Source: Chryseobacterium aquaeductus (GTDB lineage: Bacteria; Bacteroidota; Bacteroidia; Flavobacteriales; Weeksellaceae). From it: DNA of 64,000 bases. The translations under genes and the position numbers were made by a program. The stretch is from the NCBI RefSeq assembly GCF_905175375.1, contig NZ_CAJIMS010000001.1:992001-1056000 (forward strand), given 5' to 3'. Below are positions 1 to 8,840 of this stretch, piece by piece (the first letter of the stretch is position 1; every line of letters begins with the position of its first letter). The notes beneath the pieces were generated by a model. It saw only the letters and a list, made by a program, of their open reading frames with translations. It did no database searches and was not told where the DNA came from.

Positions 1-474
1 TTTTATAAGACGTATTTTGCTTTCTTCTGTGCCTTGTCCGAAAATTTTCATCCATGAAGCAGCATGAGTATGATGGTACCTCACTTCTTTCAAAGATTTT
101 TGAGCGATGGCAGAAAGTTCTTCGTCTGTTGAGTTTGACAAAGCTTCATACATCAATTTTTGATAGACAGCGAAAACATAGACTTTAAGAATCGTTTGTG
201 CATAATCTTCATTCGGAAGTTCCGGCAAGTGTGCATTTACGTATTCATGTTCGTATCTTAAAAATGCCAAATCATCTTCACTCTTTCCGTTATCTGCAAC
301 TCTCGAAGCGTAAACATAAAAGTTATTGGCCTGACCTAACTGATCTAATGCAATATTGGTTAAAGCAATATCTTCCTCCAAATACGGACCTTCACCGCAC
401 CACGCAGACAAACGCTGTCCCATAATGAAACTGTCGTCTGCTAGTTTTAATAAATAATTATATAATGGATTCAT
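1..474 (-). CDS. paaC: Phenylacetyl-CoA epoxidase subunit PaaC, partial at window edge
   Basis: Encodes the structural, non-catalytic ferritin-like subunit that pairs with PaaA in the ring-1,2-epoxidase of aerobic phenylacetate degradation. 158 codons are visible from the ATG at 474 and the frame is still open at base 1; the family is about 250 residues, so roughly the last 90 are outside. The start reads MNPLYNYLLKLADDSF, followed by an E-E-D-I-A stretch and LDQLGQA, both typical of PaaC. It is the fourth gene of a minus-strand run paaE-paaA-paaB-paaC, 96 bp after paaB. Identity rests on sequence feel plus operon order, which agree. Confidence 0.93.
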   Translation of the reverse strand, partial: MNPLYNYLLKLADDSFIMGQRLSAWCGEGPYLEEDIALTNIALDQLGQANNFYVYASRVADNGKSEDDLAFLRYEHEYVNAHLPELPNEDYAQTILKVYVFAVYQKLMYEALSNSTDEELSAIAQKSLKEVRYHHTHAASWMKIFGQGTEESKIRLIK

Positions 475-570
475 TTGTTAATCAATTTAAAGACATTAGA
501 TAATCGACGGACAGAAAATAGATTTCAATGCTTTGTCTATTATCTGTTGGTCTATCATCTCTAAGTCTTG

Positions 571-852
571 TTACATATTTTTCACATCGTTTGGAATATC
601 GTAAAACGTCGGGTGACGGTACAATTTGTCATCAGCCGGATCAAAGAATGCTTCTTTATCAATTCCTTCTGAAGTCACGATATATTTGCTTGGAACTACC
701 CAAACAGAAGTTCCTTCTTTTCTTCTTGTATAAACGTCTCTTGCGTTTTGCAAAGCCATTTCTGCTGTTGGAGCCTGCACAACTCCAACGTGTTTGTGAG
801 ATAATCCCGGTTTAGTTTGAATAAACACTTCCCACATATCTAAATTTGCCAT
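571..852 (-). CDS. paaB: Phenylacetyl-CoA epoxidase subunit PaaB
   Basis: Small subunit of the phenylacetyl-CoA epoxidase complex, thought to bridge PaaAC units. The 93-residue protein (starting MANLDMWEVFIQTK) matches PaaB in length and in the core WEVF-x(n)-HVG-x-V-x-A-x(4)-A-x(2)-NARD-x-Y-x-RR. An in-frame TTG two codons upstream (858) is possible, but the ATG at 852 gives the usual family N-terminus. It lies between paaA and paaC; the spacer to paaA is unusually long (about 176 bp) and carries inverted repeats. Confidence 0.95.
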   Translation of the reverse strand: MANLDMWEVFIQTKPGLSHKHVGVVQAPTAEMALQNARDVYTRRKEGTSVWVVPSKYIVTSEGIDKEAFFDPADDKLYRHPTFYDIPNDVKNM

Positions 853-902
853 AGTCAAATTTTAAATTCTAAGTTTTGAATTATTTTAAACTTCAATTTT
901 TG

Positions 903-1017
903 AACCATTAAGTACAATTAAGTTGTTAAGAATATTAAGTTTAGCTTCGCTTTTAGATTTAAAATCAGAATGATTTATCTTAATTAAACTAAACTTCTAA
1001 ACAAAATCTTAATGGTT
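903..1017. repeat. Nested inverted repeat in the paaA-paaB spacer
   Basis: A 10-bp arm AACCATTAAG at 903-912 is exactly complementary to CTTAATGGTT at 1008-1017, and a second pair lies inside it (AAGTTTAG 937-944 with CTAAACTT 989-996). The 115-bp element fills an otherwise empty spacer within a single operon. It could be a small non-autonomous repeat or an mRNA structure that tunes paaB/paaC expression; the sequence does not decide. Confidence 0.45.
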
Positions 1018-1028
1018 AAAATTAAATA

Positions 1029-1967
1029 TTATATTACTTCTTTCTGTTGTTTCTCAGCAAAAGCAATCGCCGCTTCTTTCACCCAAAGGTTTTCCTGCTG
1101 TGCTTTTACTTTTGTTTGCAATCTTTTCTTGTTGCAAGGTCCATTTCCTTTTAAGATTTCCATAAATTCACCCCAAGGAAGTTCTCCGAAATCGTAATGT
1201 TGTCTCTCCTCATTCCATTTAAGATCTTTATCCGGAACTGTTAAGCCTAAAAATTCAGCCTGAGAAACCGTAACGTCGATAAATCGCTGACGAAGACTGT
1301 CGTTGCTTTCTCTTTTTACTCTGTAGTTCATAGAAATTTTAGAGTTTGGCGAACTGTCGTCATTCGGTCCAAACATCATTAAAGCTGGCCACCAGAAACG
1401 ATTTAACGAAGCCTGAGCCATTTCTTTCTGCTGCTTTGTACCACGACAAAGTGCCATTAAAATCTCATAACCCTGTCTTTGGTGGAAAGATTCTTCTTTA
1501 CAGATTTTAACCATTGCTCTTGAATAAGGACCGTAAGAATTCCCCATCAACATTACCTGATTCATAATTGCTGCACCATCAACCAACCAACCGATTGCGC
1601 CAATATCTGCCCAGCTTAAAGTCGGATAATTGAAAATACTTGAATATTTCGCTTTTCCTTCCAACATATCATCGTAAGTCGCATCTCTGTCAGCTCTGAT
1701 GGTTCCGTTTCCTAAAGTTTCAGTTGCAGAATAAAGGTACAAACCGTGACCTGCCTCATCCTGAACTTTAGCCAAAAGAGCCATTTTTCTTCTCAAAGAA
1801 GGAGCTCTTGAAATCCAGTTGGCTTCCGGCAACATTCCGACAATCTCAGAATGCGCGTGCTGTGAAATCTGACGAACCAATAATTTTCTGTAATCATCGG
1901 GCATTACGTCTTTTGGTTCTACTTTATTTTCGTCGTGTACGTATTGTACAAATTTTTCTAAATCCAT
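1029..1967 (-). CDS. paaA: Phenylacetyl-CoA epoxidase catalytic subunit PaaA
   Basis: Catalytic di-iron subunit that epoxidises the ring of phenylacetyl-CoA. The 312-residue product has the bacterial-multicomponent-oxygenase-like metal motif QDEAGHG, and a later E-x-x-H type pair in [11 protein letters not shown], both expected iron ligands. The length matches the E. coli protein (about 309). I chose the ATG at 1967 ([10 protein letters not shown]); a longer frame to 2009 adds 14 unlikely residues made of spacer sequence. Electrons come from PaaE, encoded 86 bp upstream in the same operon. Confidence 0.96.
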   Translation of the reverse strand: MDLEKFVQYVHDENKVEPKDVMPDDYRKLLVRQISQHAHSEIVGMLPEANWISRAPSLRRKMALLAKVQDEAGHGLYLYSATETLGNGTIRADRDATYDDMLEGKAKYSSIFNYPTLSWADIGAIGWLVDGAAIMNQVMLMGNSYGPYSRAMVKICKEESFHQRQGYEILMALCRGTKQQKEMAQASLNRFWWPALMMFGPNDDSSPNSKISMNYRVKRESNDSLRQRFIDVTVSQAEFLGLTVPDKDLKWNEERQHYDFGELPWGEFMEILKGNGPCNKKRLQTKVKAQQENLWVKEAAIAFAEKQQKEVI

Positions 1968-2011
1968 AATTTTCCAATTTAACAATGTATCAGTTTCACA
2001 ATGTACCAATG

Positions 2012-2031
2012 ATTGTTACACTGGTAAATTG
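2012..2031 (-). repeat. Spacer repeat shared with the metH gene pair
   Basis: Read on the minus strand these 20 bases differ at only two positions from 62534-62553 on the plus strand (shared core CAATTTACCA then TGTAAC). Both copies lie in short spacers between co-directional operon genes, and relative to their operons they are in opposite orientation. Confidence 0.45.
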
Positions 2032-2053
2032 ATATATAGTTACATTAATTTAA

Positions 2054-3139
2054 TTAAACATCATAATTAAGCATCACCACATTCGTTGTTGGGTGACACT
2101 GGCAAGTCAAAACAAAACCTCTGGCTACTTCGTCTTCGGTAAGCGCAAAATTTTTCTCCATGAAGACTTCTCCTTCGAGAACTTCCGCTTTACACGTACA
2201 ACAAACTCCTCCTTTGCAGGCAAAAGGCACAGGAAGATTGTCTTTCAATGCTTTATCTAAGATACTCTCTTTTTTTGAATTCAAATGGAAAGAATATTCA
2301 TCATCATCAATAATGACCGTTACCATACTTTCGATGTTGGCAATGGCCTTGAATTCATCGCTCATTTCCGCAGAATCTTCTTCATCCGGAGCCGAGAAAT
2401 ATTCAAACAAAACCTGAATCGCAGGAACTTTCTTCTCTTTTTTTAAATAATCAGAAATCCCTTTGATCATATCAGAAGGTCCGCAAATAAAATAAGTAGC
2501 TTCCTTGACATCGATATCTGTATATCTTTCAAATAAATGATCTAATTTTTCAGGAGAAATTCTTCCTTCAAAAATAGGATCTTCATGCTTTTCACGACTT
2601 ACTAGATAAACCACCTTCAGTCTTCCATTGAACTGCTCTACCAACTTATCAATCTCAGCTTTCTTCATCACATGATTCATGCTTCTGTTGCTGTAGAAAA
2701 GATATGCGTTCGAATTGGGTTCCTGATAAAGACTTTCCTTCAAATTAGAAAGAATCGGGCTGATTCCGCTTCCTGCTGCTAATCCAACATACGTTTTTGT
2801 ATTGCTTGGATGATAAGAAGTATTAAAACCTCCCATGGGAGGCATCACTTCCAACAACTCATCCATGTGAAGATGCTCATTGAAATATCCGGAAACTTTT
2901 CCGTTTTCCAAAAGCTTAACCAAAACTTCCAAGGTGTTGCTTTTTTCGCTCGGCGCATTGCAAATCGAGTACGAACGGCGCTCTTCGTTGCCGTTAACCA
3001 GCAATTTAAAATTCAGATACTGACCTTGTTTGAATCTGAATTTATCTTTCAGTTCCTCAGGAATTTCCAATGCGACATTCACTGCGTCATTGGTATCTTT
3101 CTGAACTTTTACAGTTTTTAATTTATAAAATGAATTCAT
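2054..3139 (-). CDS. paaE: Phenylacetyl-CoA epoxidase reductase PaaE
   Basis: NAD(P)H-dependent flavo-iron-sulfur reductase feeding electrons to PaaA. Domain order over 361 residues: FAD-binding barrel with RSYS at 55-58; nucleotide-binding domain with GLAAGSGISP and later CGPSDM; C-terminal plant-type 2Fe-2S ferredoxin with Cys308, Cys313, Cys316 and Cys346 in the C-x4-C-x2-C-x29-C pattern. It is the first structural gene of the operon, directly behind a strong Bacteroidetes-type promoter and a palindrome, downstream of the TetR regulator gene. Confidence 0.95.
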   Translation of the reverse strand: MNSFYKLKTVKVQKDTNDAVNVALEIPEELKDKFRFKQGQYLNFKLLVNGNEERRSYSICNAPSEKSNTLEVLVKLLENGKVSGYFNEHLHMDELLEVMPPMGGFNTSYHPSNTKTYVGLAAGSGISPILSNLKESLYQEPNSNAYLFYSNRSMNHVMKKAEIDKLVEQFNGRLKVVYLVSREKHEDPIFEGRISPEKLDHLFERYTDIDVKEATYFICGPSDMIKGISDYLKKEKKVPAIQVLFEYFSAPDEEDSAEMSDEFKAIANIESMVTVIIDDDEYSFHLNSKKESILDKALKDNLPVPFACKGGVCCTCKAEVLEGEVFMEKNFALTEDEVARGFVLTCQCHPTTNVVMLNYDV

Positions 3140-3163
3140 TTTTGATACGCTAAATAAAACTAA

Positions 3164-3177
3164 CTAACATTTGTTAG
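3164..3177. promoter_or_regulatory. Putative TetR operator at the paaE promoter
   Basis: Perfect 6-bp inverted repeat CTAACA-TT-TGTTAG. It sits just downstream of the predicted -7 element for paaE, over the expected transcription start, and next to the tetR-family gene. Position and symmetry suit a repressor site; the pairing with this regulator is inference. Confidence 0.55.
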
Positions 3178-3180
3178 GTA

Positions 3181-3212
3181 CAAATGTAAAAATATTTTTG
3201 CTGATAACAAAA
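3181..3212 (-). promoter_or_regulatory. Bacteroidetes-type promoter for paaE-A-B-C
   Basis: On the minus strand, TTTTG at 3212-3208 is followed after 19 nt by TACATTTG at 3188-3181. This matches the flavobacterial consensus TTG-N(17-22)-TAnnTTTG. It places the start of transcription at about 3174, roughly 35 nt before the paaE ATG. Confidence 0.65.
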
Positions 3213-3231
3213 TTTTATAATTCTTTGTTTT

Positions 3232-3804
3232 CTATGATTTCCCTATAAGACCAAAAAGTATTTTATCTCTTATTTCATCAGTGATTTCTACAGTAGATTC
3301 CACATTTCTTTTAAACCAGAAATAAGAATTGTTCAATGTATGAAGAATAAATCTTGTGGTAAATGCTGGTGATTTGAGTTCCCAATTCTCAGCCTTGTAA
3401 ATTTCTATCAACAACTTTTCTACTTCGAGCTGATAATTTTTGCGCATTTCGATAAATTCCGGAAGACGACCATCCAAATGTCTCCATTCGTTTGAATAAA
3501 TGTGAGTGACATCGCGGTTTTTGAGAACCACAGACAAATGTTTATCAATAAATAAGTTTAATTTTTCTTTTGGAGGAATACTGGTATTTTTGATTTCCTG
3601 AAGTTGAGTGAAAAATTCGTTGGCAATTCCGAAGCATATCCATTCCAGAATTTCTTCTTTAGAACGAATGTGCGCATACAAAGATGCAGCTTTGATGTTT
3701 AATTTGGTTGCCAAATCTCGCACAGAACTTCCCATGTAGCCTTTTTCTTTGAAAAGTTCTACTGCAACGTCTAATATTTTCTTTTGTTTTTCTTTAAGCT
3801 CCAT
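3232..3804 (-). CDS. TetR/AcrR-family regulator, probably of the paa genes
   Basis: 190 residues. The N-terminal helix-turn-helix covers about residues 8-55 (KILDVAVELFKEKGYMGSSV, then KAASLYAHIRSKEEIL), as in the TetR family; the C-terminal part is a ligand-binding helical domain with no named signature. It is the first gene of the paa run, same strand, 92 bp before paaE, with the palindrome at 3164-3177 between them. A role as a phenylacetyl-CoA or acyl-CoA responsive repressor of the cluster is inferred from position. A -7-like CAAAAGTA (minus TACTTTTG) lies at 3815-3822, without a good -33. Confidence 0.88.
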   Translation of the reverse strand: MELKEKQKKILDVAVELFKEKGYMGSSVRDLATKLNIKAASLYAHIRSKEEILEWICFGIANEFFTQLQEIKNTSIPPKEKLNLFIDKHLSVVLKNRDVTHIYSNEWRHLDGRLPEFIEMRKNYQLEVEKLLIEIYKAENWELKSPAFTTRFILHTLNNSYFWFKRNVESTVEITDEIRDKILFGLIGKS

Positions 3805-4157
3805 GATGTGAATGCAAAAGTAATTATTCTGATTTAATCTTATTTCTAAAAATTCAAAATAATTTTACGTCAAAAAATCCATTGATTATTTAGAATAAAA
3901 TGGTTTTTTCGGAAAATTTGTCAACAATATAAAATTAGACGATATAATATTCGGAAAATTTGTCTTAAAAATTTATAAATTTAACAATAGAATAGTTTTT
4001 GTGGTTAGCTAATCGAATTAAATGATTAAATAGATTAAGGGCATCAGAAATTAGAAAATCGAATTTAAAAATTAGCACTTATTAGACTCTAACAGTCTGA
4101 AATCTGATGTCTGAAATCTAAAAATTAAAAGAAGTAAAGAATCAAAAATATACAAAT
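3805..4157. other. Divergent intergenic region tetR/clpB
   Basis: 353 bp of AT-rich sequence with no gene. It holds a 14-bp direct repeat TCGGAAAATTTGTC at 3909-3922 and 3951-3964 (42 bp apart, about four helical turns), and near 4092-4120 an imperfect repeat of GTCTGAAATCT. I found no full TTG/TAnnTTTG promoter for clpB; TAGTTTTTG at 3993-4001 is one base off. Confidence 0.4.
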
Positions 4158-6752
4158 ATGAACTTAAACCAATATACCGTAAAATCGCAGGAAGCCATTC
4201 AGGCTGCTCAACAAGTGGCAATGGAATTTGGCAATCAGCAAATAGAACCTCAACATCTTTTGGAAGGAATCTTTCAAATAGATGAAAATATATCACCATT
4301 TTTATTAAAAAAATCTGAAGCAGATGCCGCTTTGGTTAGAGAGCGAAATCGTGAAAATTTAGAAAAACTCCCGAAAGTACAGGGCGGAAATATTTACCTT
4401 TCTCAAACAGCAAATAAAGTTTTGCTAGATGCGCCCAACATTGCTAAAAAAATGGGCGATGAATTCGTAACCATCGAACATTTATGGCTTTCACTTTTAG
4501 AAACCAATTCTGAAGTTTCAAAAACGCTGAAAGATATGGGCGTCACCAAAAGTCTTTTAGAAGGTGGAATTAAAGAACTAAGAAAAGGAAGTACTGCGAA
4601 TTCTGCCAGCTCAGAAGAAACGTATCAGTCTTTAAAAAAATATGCAAAAAATTTCAACGAATTAGCAGCTGAAGGAAAACTAGATCCTGTGATCGGTCGT
4701 GATGAAGAAATCCGCAGGGTGCTACAGATTCTTTCCAGAAGAACAAAAAACAACCCTATTCTGATTGGTGAGCCAGGAGTTGGTAAAACCGCCATTGCCG
4801 AAGGAATTGCGCATAGAATTATCAGCGGAGATATTCCTGAAAACCTGCAGGATAAAACCTTATATTCTTTGGATATGGGCGCGTTGATTGCCGGTGCAAA
4901 ATACAAAGGTGAATTTGAAGAGCGTTTGAAATCTGTGATCAATGAAGTCACAAAATCGAACGGACAAATCATCCTTTTCATCGACGAAATCCATACGTTA
5001 GTGGGAGCCGGAGGTGGTGAAGGGGCGATGGATGCCGCTAATATTCTGAAACCAGCTTTGGCAAGAGGAGAACTGAGAGCCATTGGTGCAACAACTTTAA
5101 ATGAATATCAAAAATATTTTGAAAAAGATAAAGCGCTTGAAAGACGTTTCCAGAAAGTGATGGTGGAAGAGCCGGATACAGAATCTGCGATCTCAATCCT
5201 TCGTGGAATTAAAGATAAATATGAAGCTCATCACAAAGTAAGAATCAAAGATGAAGCAATTATCGCGGCTGTAGAAATGTCTCAACGATACATTTCAGAC
5301 CGATTTTTACCGGACAAGGCAATTGATTTGATTGATGAGGCTTCGGCTAAATTGAGAATGGAAATCAATTCAAAACCTGAAGAATTGGATGTTCTCGACA
5401 GAAAACTAATGCAGCTGGAAATTGAATTAGCAGCCATTTCCCGAGAGGGCAACCAAACAAAAATCGATCATTTAAAAGAAGATATTTCTAAAATTTCTGA
5501 ACAGAGAAATGAAATCAACGCAAAATGGCTGAAAGAAAAACAAAAATCTGAAGATCTTACGTCCATTAAAAAAGATATTGAGTCTTTGAAACTAGAAGCA
5601 GAAAGAGCCTCAAGAGCAGGAGATTATGCAAAAGTTGCTGAGATTCAATACGGAAAAATAAAAGAAAAAGAATCTGATTTGCAGAAACTCGAATTAGAGA
5701 TGCAAAACCATCAGAACGAGCTCATTAAAGAAGAAGTAACGGCAGAAAACATCTCGGAAGTTATTGCAAAATGGACGGGAATTCCGGTTACAAAACTCAT
5801 CCAGTCTGAAAGAGAAAAATTGCTGCATCTGGAAGATGAGCTGCATCACAGAGTGGTCGGTCAAAACGAAGCCATACAAGCAGTTGCAGATGCAATCAGA
5901 AGAAACAGAGCGGGATTGAGTGACGAGAAAAAACCCATCGGCTCATTCTTATTTTTAGGAACGACGGGTGTTGGTAAAACCGAACTCGCAAAAGCATTGG
6001 CAGAATATCTTTTTGATGACGAAAACAACATGACAAGAATCGATATGAGTGAATATCAGGAACGTCATTCTGTTTCGAGATTGGTAGGTGCGCCTCCTGG
6101 CTATGTCGGCTATGATGAAGGCGGACAATTGACTGAAGCTGTAAGAAGAAGACCTTATTCGGTGGTGCTTTTAGATGAAATTGAAAAAGCACATCCTGAT
6201 GTTTTCAATACACTTTTGCAGGTTTTGGATGATGGTCGTTTGACGGATAACAAAGGTAGAGTAGTAAATTTTAAAAACTCAATCATCATTATGACTTCAA
6301 ATCTTGGTTCGCACATCATTCAGGAGAATTTTGAGGAAATTACAGAGGAAAATCAGGATGAAATAGTAGAGAAAACTAAAATTGAAGTTTTTGATCTTTT
6401 AAAACAAACCTTACGTCCGGAATTTTTAAACAGAATTGATGAGACCGTATTATTCCAGCCTTTAAGAAAAAAAGAAATCGGAAAAATCGTCCAGTATCAG
6501 TTGAGAAGTTACAATGATCTGTTACTAAAAAGAAATATCATCATGACGGCAACTCAAGATGCTTTGGATTATCTTACCAACAAAGGTTACGATCCCGCTT
6601 TCGGAGCAAGACCACTGAAAAGAGTAATACAGCAGGAAGTGCTCAACAAATTATCAAAAGAGATTCTTGCGGGAAATGTGAATGATGGAGACAGAATCAC
6701 GTTAGATTATTTCGAAGAAACCGGGCTGGTTTTCAGACCTGTTGACAAATAA
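4158..6752 (+). CDS. clpB: ATP-dependent disaggregase ClpB
   Basis: Hexameric AAA+ chaperone that, with DnaK, pulls polypeptides out of aggregates; cytosolic. 864 residues, the usual length. Order: Clp N-domain (starts MNLNQYTVKSQEAIQ), first AAA module with Walker A GEPGVGKTA and Walker B LFIDEIHTLVGAGG, a middle coiled-coil region rich in Glu/Lys (about residues 410-530) that separates ClpB from ClpA, second AAA module with GTTGVGKTE, VGAPPGYVGYDEGGQL and LLDEIEKAHPDV, then a small C-domain with GARPLKRVIQ. It is a single-gene unit with its own terminator at 6785-6825. Confidence 0.97.
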   Translation: MNLNQYTVKSQEAIQAAQQVAMEFGNQQIEPQHLLEGIFQIDENISPFLLKKSEADAALVRERNRENLEKLPKVQGGNIYLSQTANKVLLDAPNIAKKMGDEFVTIEHLWLSLLETNSEVSKTLKDMGVTKSLLEGGIKELRKGSTANSASSEETYQSLKKYAKNFNELAAEGKLDPVIGRDEEIRRVLQILSRRTKNNPILIGEPGVGKTAIAEGIAHRIISGDIPENLQDKTLYSLDMGALIAGAKYKGEFEERLKSVINEVTKSNGQIILFIDEIHTLVGAGGGEGAMDAANILKPALARGELRAIGATTLNEYQKYFEKDKALERRFQKVMVEEPDTESAISILRGIKDKYEAHHKVRIKDEAIIAAVEMSQRYISDRFLPDKAIDLIDEASAKLRMEINSKPEELDVLDRKLMQLEIELAAISREGNQTKIDHLKEDISKISEQRNEINAKWLKEKQKSEDLTSIKKDIESLKLEAERASRAGDYAKVAEIQYGKIKEKESDLQKLELEMQNHQNELIKEEVTAENISEVIAKWTGIPVTKLIQSEREKLLHLEDELHHRVVGQNEAIQAVADAIRRNRAGLSDEKKPIGSFLFLGTTGVGKTELAKALAEYLFDDENNMTRIDMSEYQERHSVSRLVGAPPGYVGYDEGGQLTEAVRRRPYSVVLLDEIEKAHPDVFNTLLQVLDDGRLTDNKGRVVNFKNSIIIMTSNLGSHIIQENFEEITEENQDEIVEKTKIEVFDLLKQTLRPEFLNRIDETVLFQPLRKKEIGKIVQYQLRSYNDLLLKRNIIMTATQDALDYLTNKGYDPAFGARPLKRVIQQEVLNKLSKEILAGNVNDGDRITLDYFEETGLVFRPVDK

Positions 6753-6784
6753 GAGAGTAGTTTTTTTTCATATATTATTTTTGT

Positions 6785-6825
6785 AAATAAGTGTTGTAGA
6801 TATTTCTGCGGCACTTATTTTTTTT
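6785..6825 (+). terminator. Rho-independent terminator after clpB
   Basis: AAATAAGTG (6785-6793) pairs with CACTTATTT (6812-6820) and is followed directly by five T residues. Confidence 0.75.
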
Positions 6826-6921
6826 AGTTATTTTAATTCTTACTAATAATTTCAGGCCTAAAAAAAACAAGATGTCTTATAATTTAGTAATTTGCATAAA
6901 AACTAACTAAACTAACCCACC

Positions 6922-7425
6922 ATGAGAAGAAAAAACGAGGATCATGAATATGCTGAAAATTCTGATCCAAACACTATTCCTACGGAAGTAATTCAGAGTA
7001 TGGTAGATAATTACCGTTCAAATCAGCTTGCCTGCATTAATGAAACTCTGCAAATTGATGATGCACATTCTATATGGTTTGATATGGTAACTTTAAAGAA
7101 ATTCATCTCCGATATTGAGATTGAAGCTCATCAAGTTGACCCTCATGTTTCTGAAGAAGATCTGGGAATCCGTTTATATTATGCAGCTTATCCCGAAACT
7201 ACTGAAGAGCCTGTACCTGAAGACTATGCAAGAAGACACACATTGATAATGGTTCCTACCAAAAAACAGGACGATCTCAATTATGATTTTAATCCTTTCG
7301 AATCTGATTGCGAAACGGATACAGAAACTGCTTTGGCATTGGCAGCAGGAATTGGAAGAGAAGCTTTGGCACAAAACCACGGAATATTGGTTCCGCCAGG
7401 CAATGGTACTGTAGAATCTTATTAA
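6922..7425 (+). CDS. Conserved hypothetical acidic protein
   Basis: 167 residues, no signal peptide and no membrane segment. The protein is acidic, with a repeated negative stretch (EEDLG, TEEPVPED) and a C-terminal part FESDCETDTETALALAAGIGREA. I do not recognise the family. It is followed after 6 bp by a membrane protein and then by a kinase and regulator pair, so it may belong to the same transcription unit. The start ATG at 6922 is preceded by the AT-rich leader expected for this group; no shorter start is obvious. Confidence 0.75.
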   Translation: MRRKNEDHEYAENSDPNTIPTEVIQSMVDNYRSNQLACINETLQIDDAHSIWFDMVTLKKFISDIEIEAHQVDPHVSEEDLGIRLYYAAYPETTEEPVPEDYARRHTLIMVPTKKQDDLNYDFNPFESDCETDTETALALAAGIGREALAQNHGILVPPGNGTVESY

Positions 7426-7431
7426 CTTTAT

Positions 7432-8079
7432 ATGGATTTTACACGTTTTCTAGAGATTGCAATGACCTGCTCAGAAGCAATCGCAGCACTTACCGCAATT
7501 GTATATTATCGTAAAGTAAAAGACAGCCTTTACAGATTTTTTGCGATATATCTTGTTGTAATTTTGGGCTGCGAAACACTCGGGATGTTTATACCATACA
7601 CTTCAGTACCCAAACATTTATTCTTTAATTATTTTGTAATTCCGTTAGAATTTATCTTTTTTTTCTGGCTGTATGGCTATCTATCGCTCAAAAACAAAAA
7701 TTTATTCTACGGTTTTGCAGCGATATATATTTTGTCATTCATCCCGAACGAACTTTACTTTCTAAAAAACAAGTATATTTTTTCCTTCAATTACACGTTT
7801 GGATGTTTGCTGTTGATGATTTTGGTAATTCTTGAATATTATAAACAGATCAACTCAGAAAACATTCTGAATTTTACGAAAAACCGTATGTTTTACATCA
7901 ATCTTGGCGTAACTTTGTTCTACATAGGAACGCTTCCACTGTGGACATTCTATTTACAATTGTATTGGGAACATCGATACTTTTGGGATCTTTATATCAA
8001 TTATTTCAGGATTTCTGCTATCATTATGTATTTCTTATTTGCAAGTTCATTTATATGGGGAAAACAGAATTATTCTTAA
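7432..8079 (+). CDS. Polytopic membrane protein preceding a sensor kinase
   Basis: 215 residues with about six or seven hydrophobic helices (for example VVILGCETLGMFI, YFVIPLEFIFFFWLYGYL, CLLLMILVILEYY, IIMYFLFASSFIWG) joined by short loops; no catalytic motif is visible. Its last 25 bp overlap the start of the kinase gene, which suggests coupled translation and a shared task. It may act as the membrane sensor for the kinase, which itself has only one short helix; that is inference. Confidence 0.75.
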   Translation: MDFTRFLEIAMTCSEAIAALTAIVYYRKVKDSLYRFFAIYLVVILGCETLGMFIPYTSVPKHLFFNYFVIPLEFIFFFWLYGYLSLKNKNLFYGFAAIYILSFIPNELYFLKNKYIFSFNYTFGCLLLMILVILEYYKQINSENILNFTKNRMFYINLGVTLFYIGTLPLWTFYLQLYWEHRYFWDLYINYFRISAIIMYFLFASSFIWGKQNYS

Positions 8080-8840
8080 CGATTATCTTATTCAATATTT
8101 TCTTTGTCTTTTTCATTGTAGCAGTTACTGTCTACATCAGAAAGTACAAAAACAGAAAGGTAGAATATCTTGGTGAAATTAAAATTAAAAATGAAATTCA
8201 CCAAAGAGAATTACTCGCCACACAACTGGAAATACAACAAACAACGATGCAGCAAATCGGGCGCGAAATCCACGATAATGTAGGACAGAAACTCACCCTT
8301 GTAAGCCTTTATACGCAACAGCTACTTTACGAAAACAAAGCTCCTGAAGCCAGTGAAAGAATAGATCAGATTTCTCACATCATTAATCAATCCTTACAAG
8401 ATCTCCGAAACCTTTCTAAAACTTTGACAGACGACAATATCAGCCAGAAAGAAATTGTCGCTTTAATTGAAGAAGAAGTTGATATCACCAATGCCATCAA
8501 AAAATGCAGCGTCAGTTTTGAACACAATTTTAAGGATTTGGATCTCGATTTTATGCACAAAAATGTTTTATTGAGAATCACACAAGAATTTATACAAAAC
8601 AGCATCAAGCATTCACAATGCAAAAATATTTTCATTAAATTGAATACTTCCGAAAATAATCTTTGGGAGCTTACACTTAATGATGACGGCGTTGGTTTTG
8701 ATACTTCTGCAAACCTCAGCAAAGGAATTGGACTTACCAATATGAAGAACCGCGCAAAGATCATCGGAGCAGAATTTAGTCTTGAAAGCAAAAAAGATTC
8801 CGGAACTACACTCAGCATATTTTATAAAAAACAGGCATGA
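8055..8840 (+). CDS. NarX/DesK-type sensor histidine kinase
   Basis: 261 residues from the ATG at 8055; a longer frame starting at 7941 would be mostly read-through of the upstream gene in another frame. One N-terminal transmembrane helix (about 6-28), a coiled-coil linker, a HisKA_3 dimerisation domain with REIHDNVGQKL (phospho-acceptor His73), then HATPase_c with N-box QEFIQNSIKHS and G-boxes DDGVGFD and GIGLTNM. It overlaps its response regulator gene by ATGA, so the pair is certainly co-expressed. No extracellular sensing domain is present. Confidence 0.93.
   Translation: MGKTELFLTIILFNIFFVFFIVAVTVYIRKYKNRKVEYLGEIKIKNEIHQRELLATQLEIQQTTMQQIGREIHDNVGQKLTLVSLYTQQLLYENKAPEASERIDQISHIINQSLQDLRNLSKTLTDDNISQKEIVALIEEEVDITNAIKKCSVSFEHNFKDLDLDFMHKNVLLRITQEFIQNSIKHSQCKNIFIKLNTSENNLWELTLNDDGVGFDTSANLSKGIGLTNMKNRAKIIGAEFSLESKKDSGTTLSIFYKKQA

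Noticed and set aside
4072..4140. CIRCE-like half-site TTAGCACT before clpB
   Set aside because: Only one half is present at 4072-4079; the expected inverted partner GAGTGCTAA at 9-bp spacing is missing, so HrcA control is not supported.
7941..8054. N-terminal extension of the NarX-type kinase by 38 residues
   Set aside because: These codons are read from within the preceding membrane protein gene in another frame; the ATG at 8055 gives the normal single-helix N-terminus.
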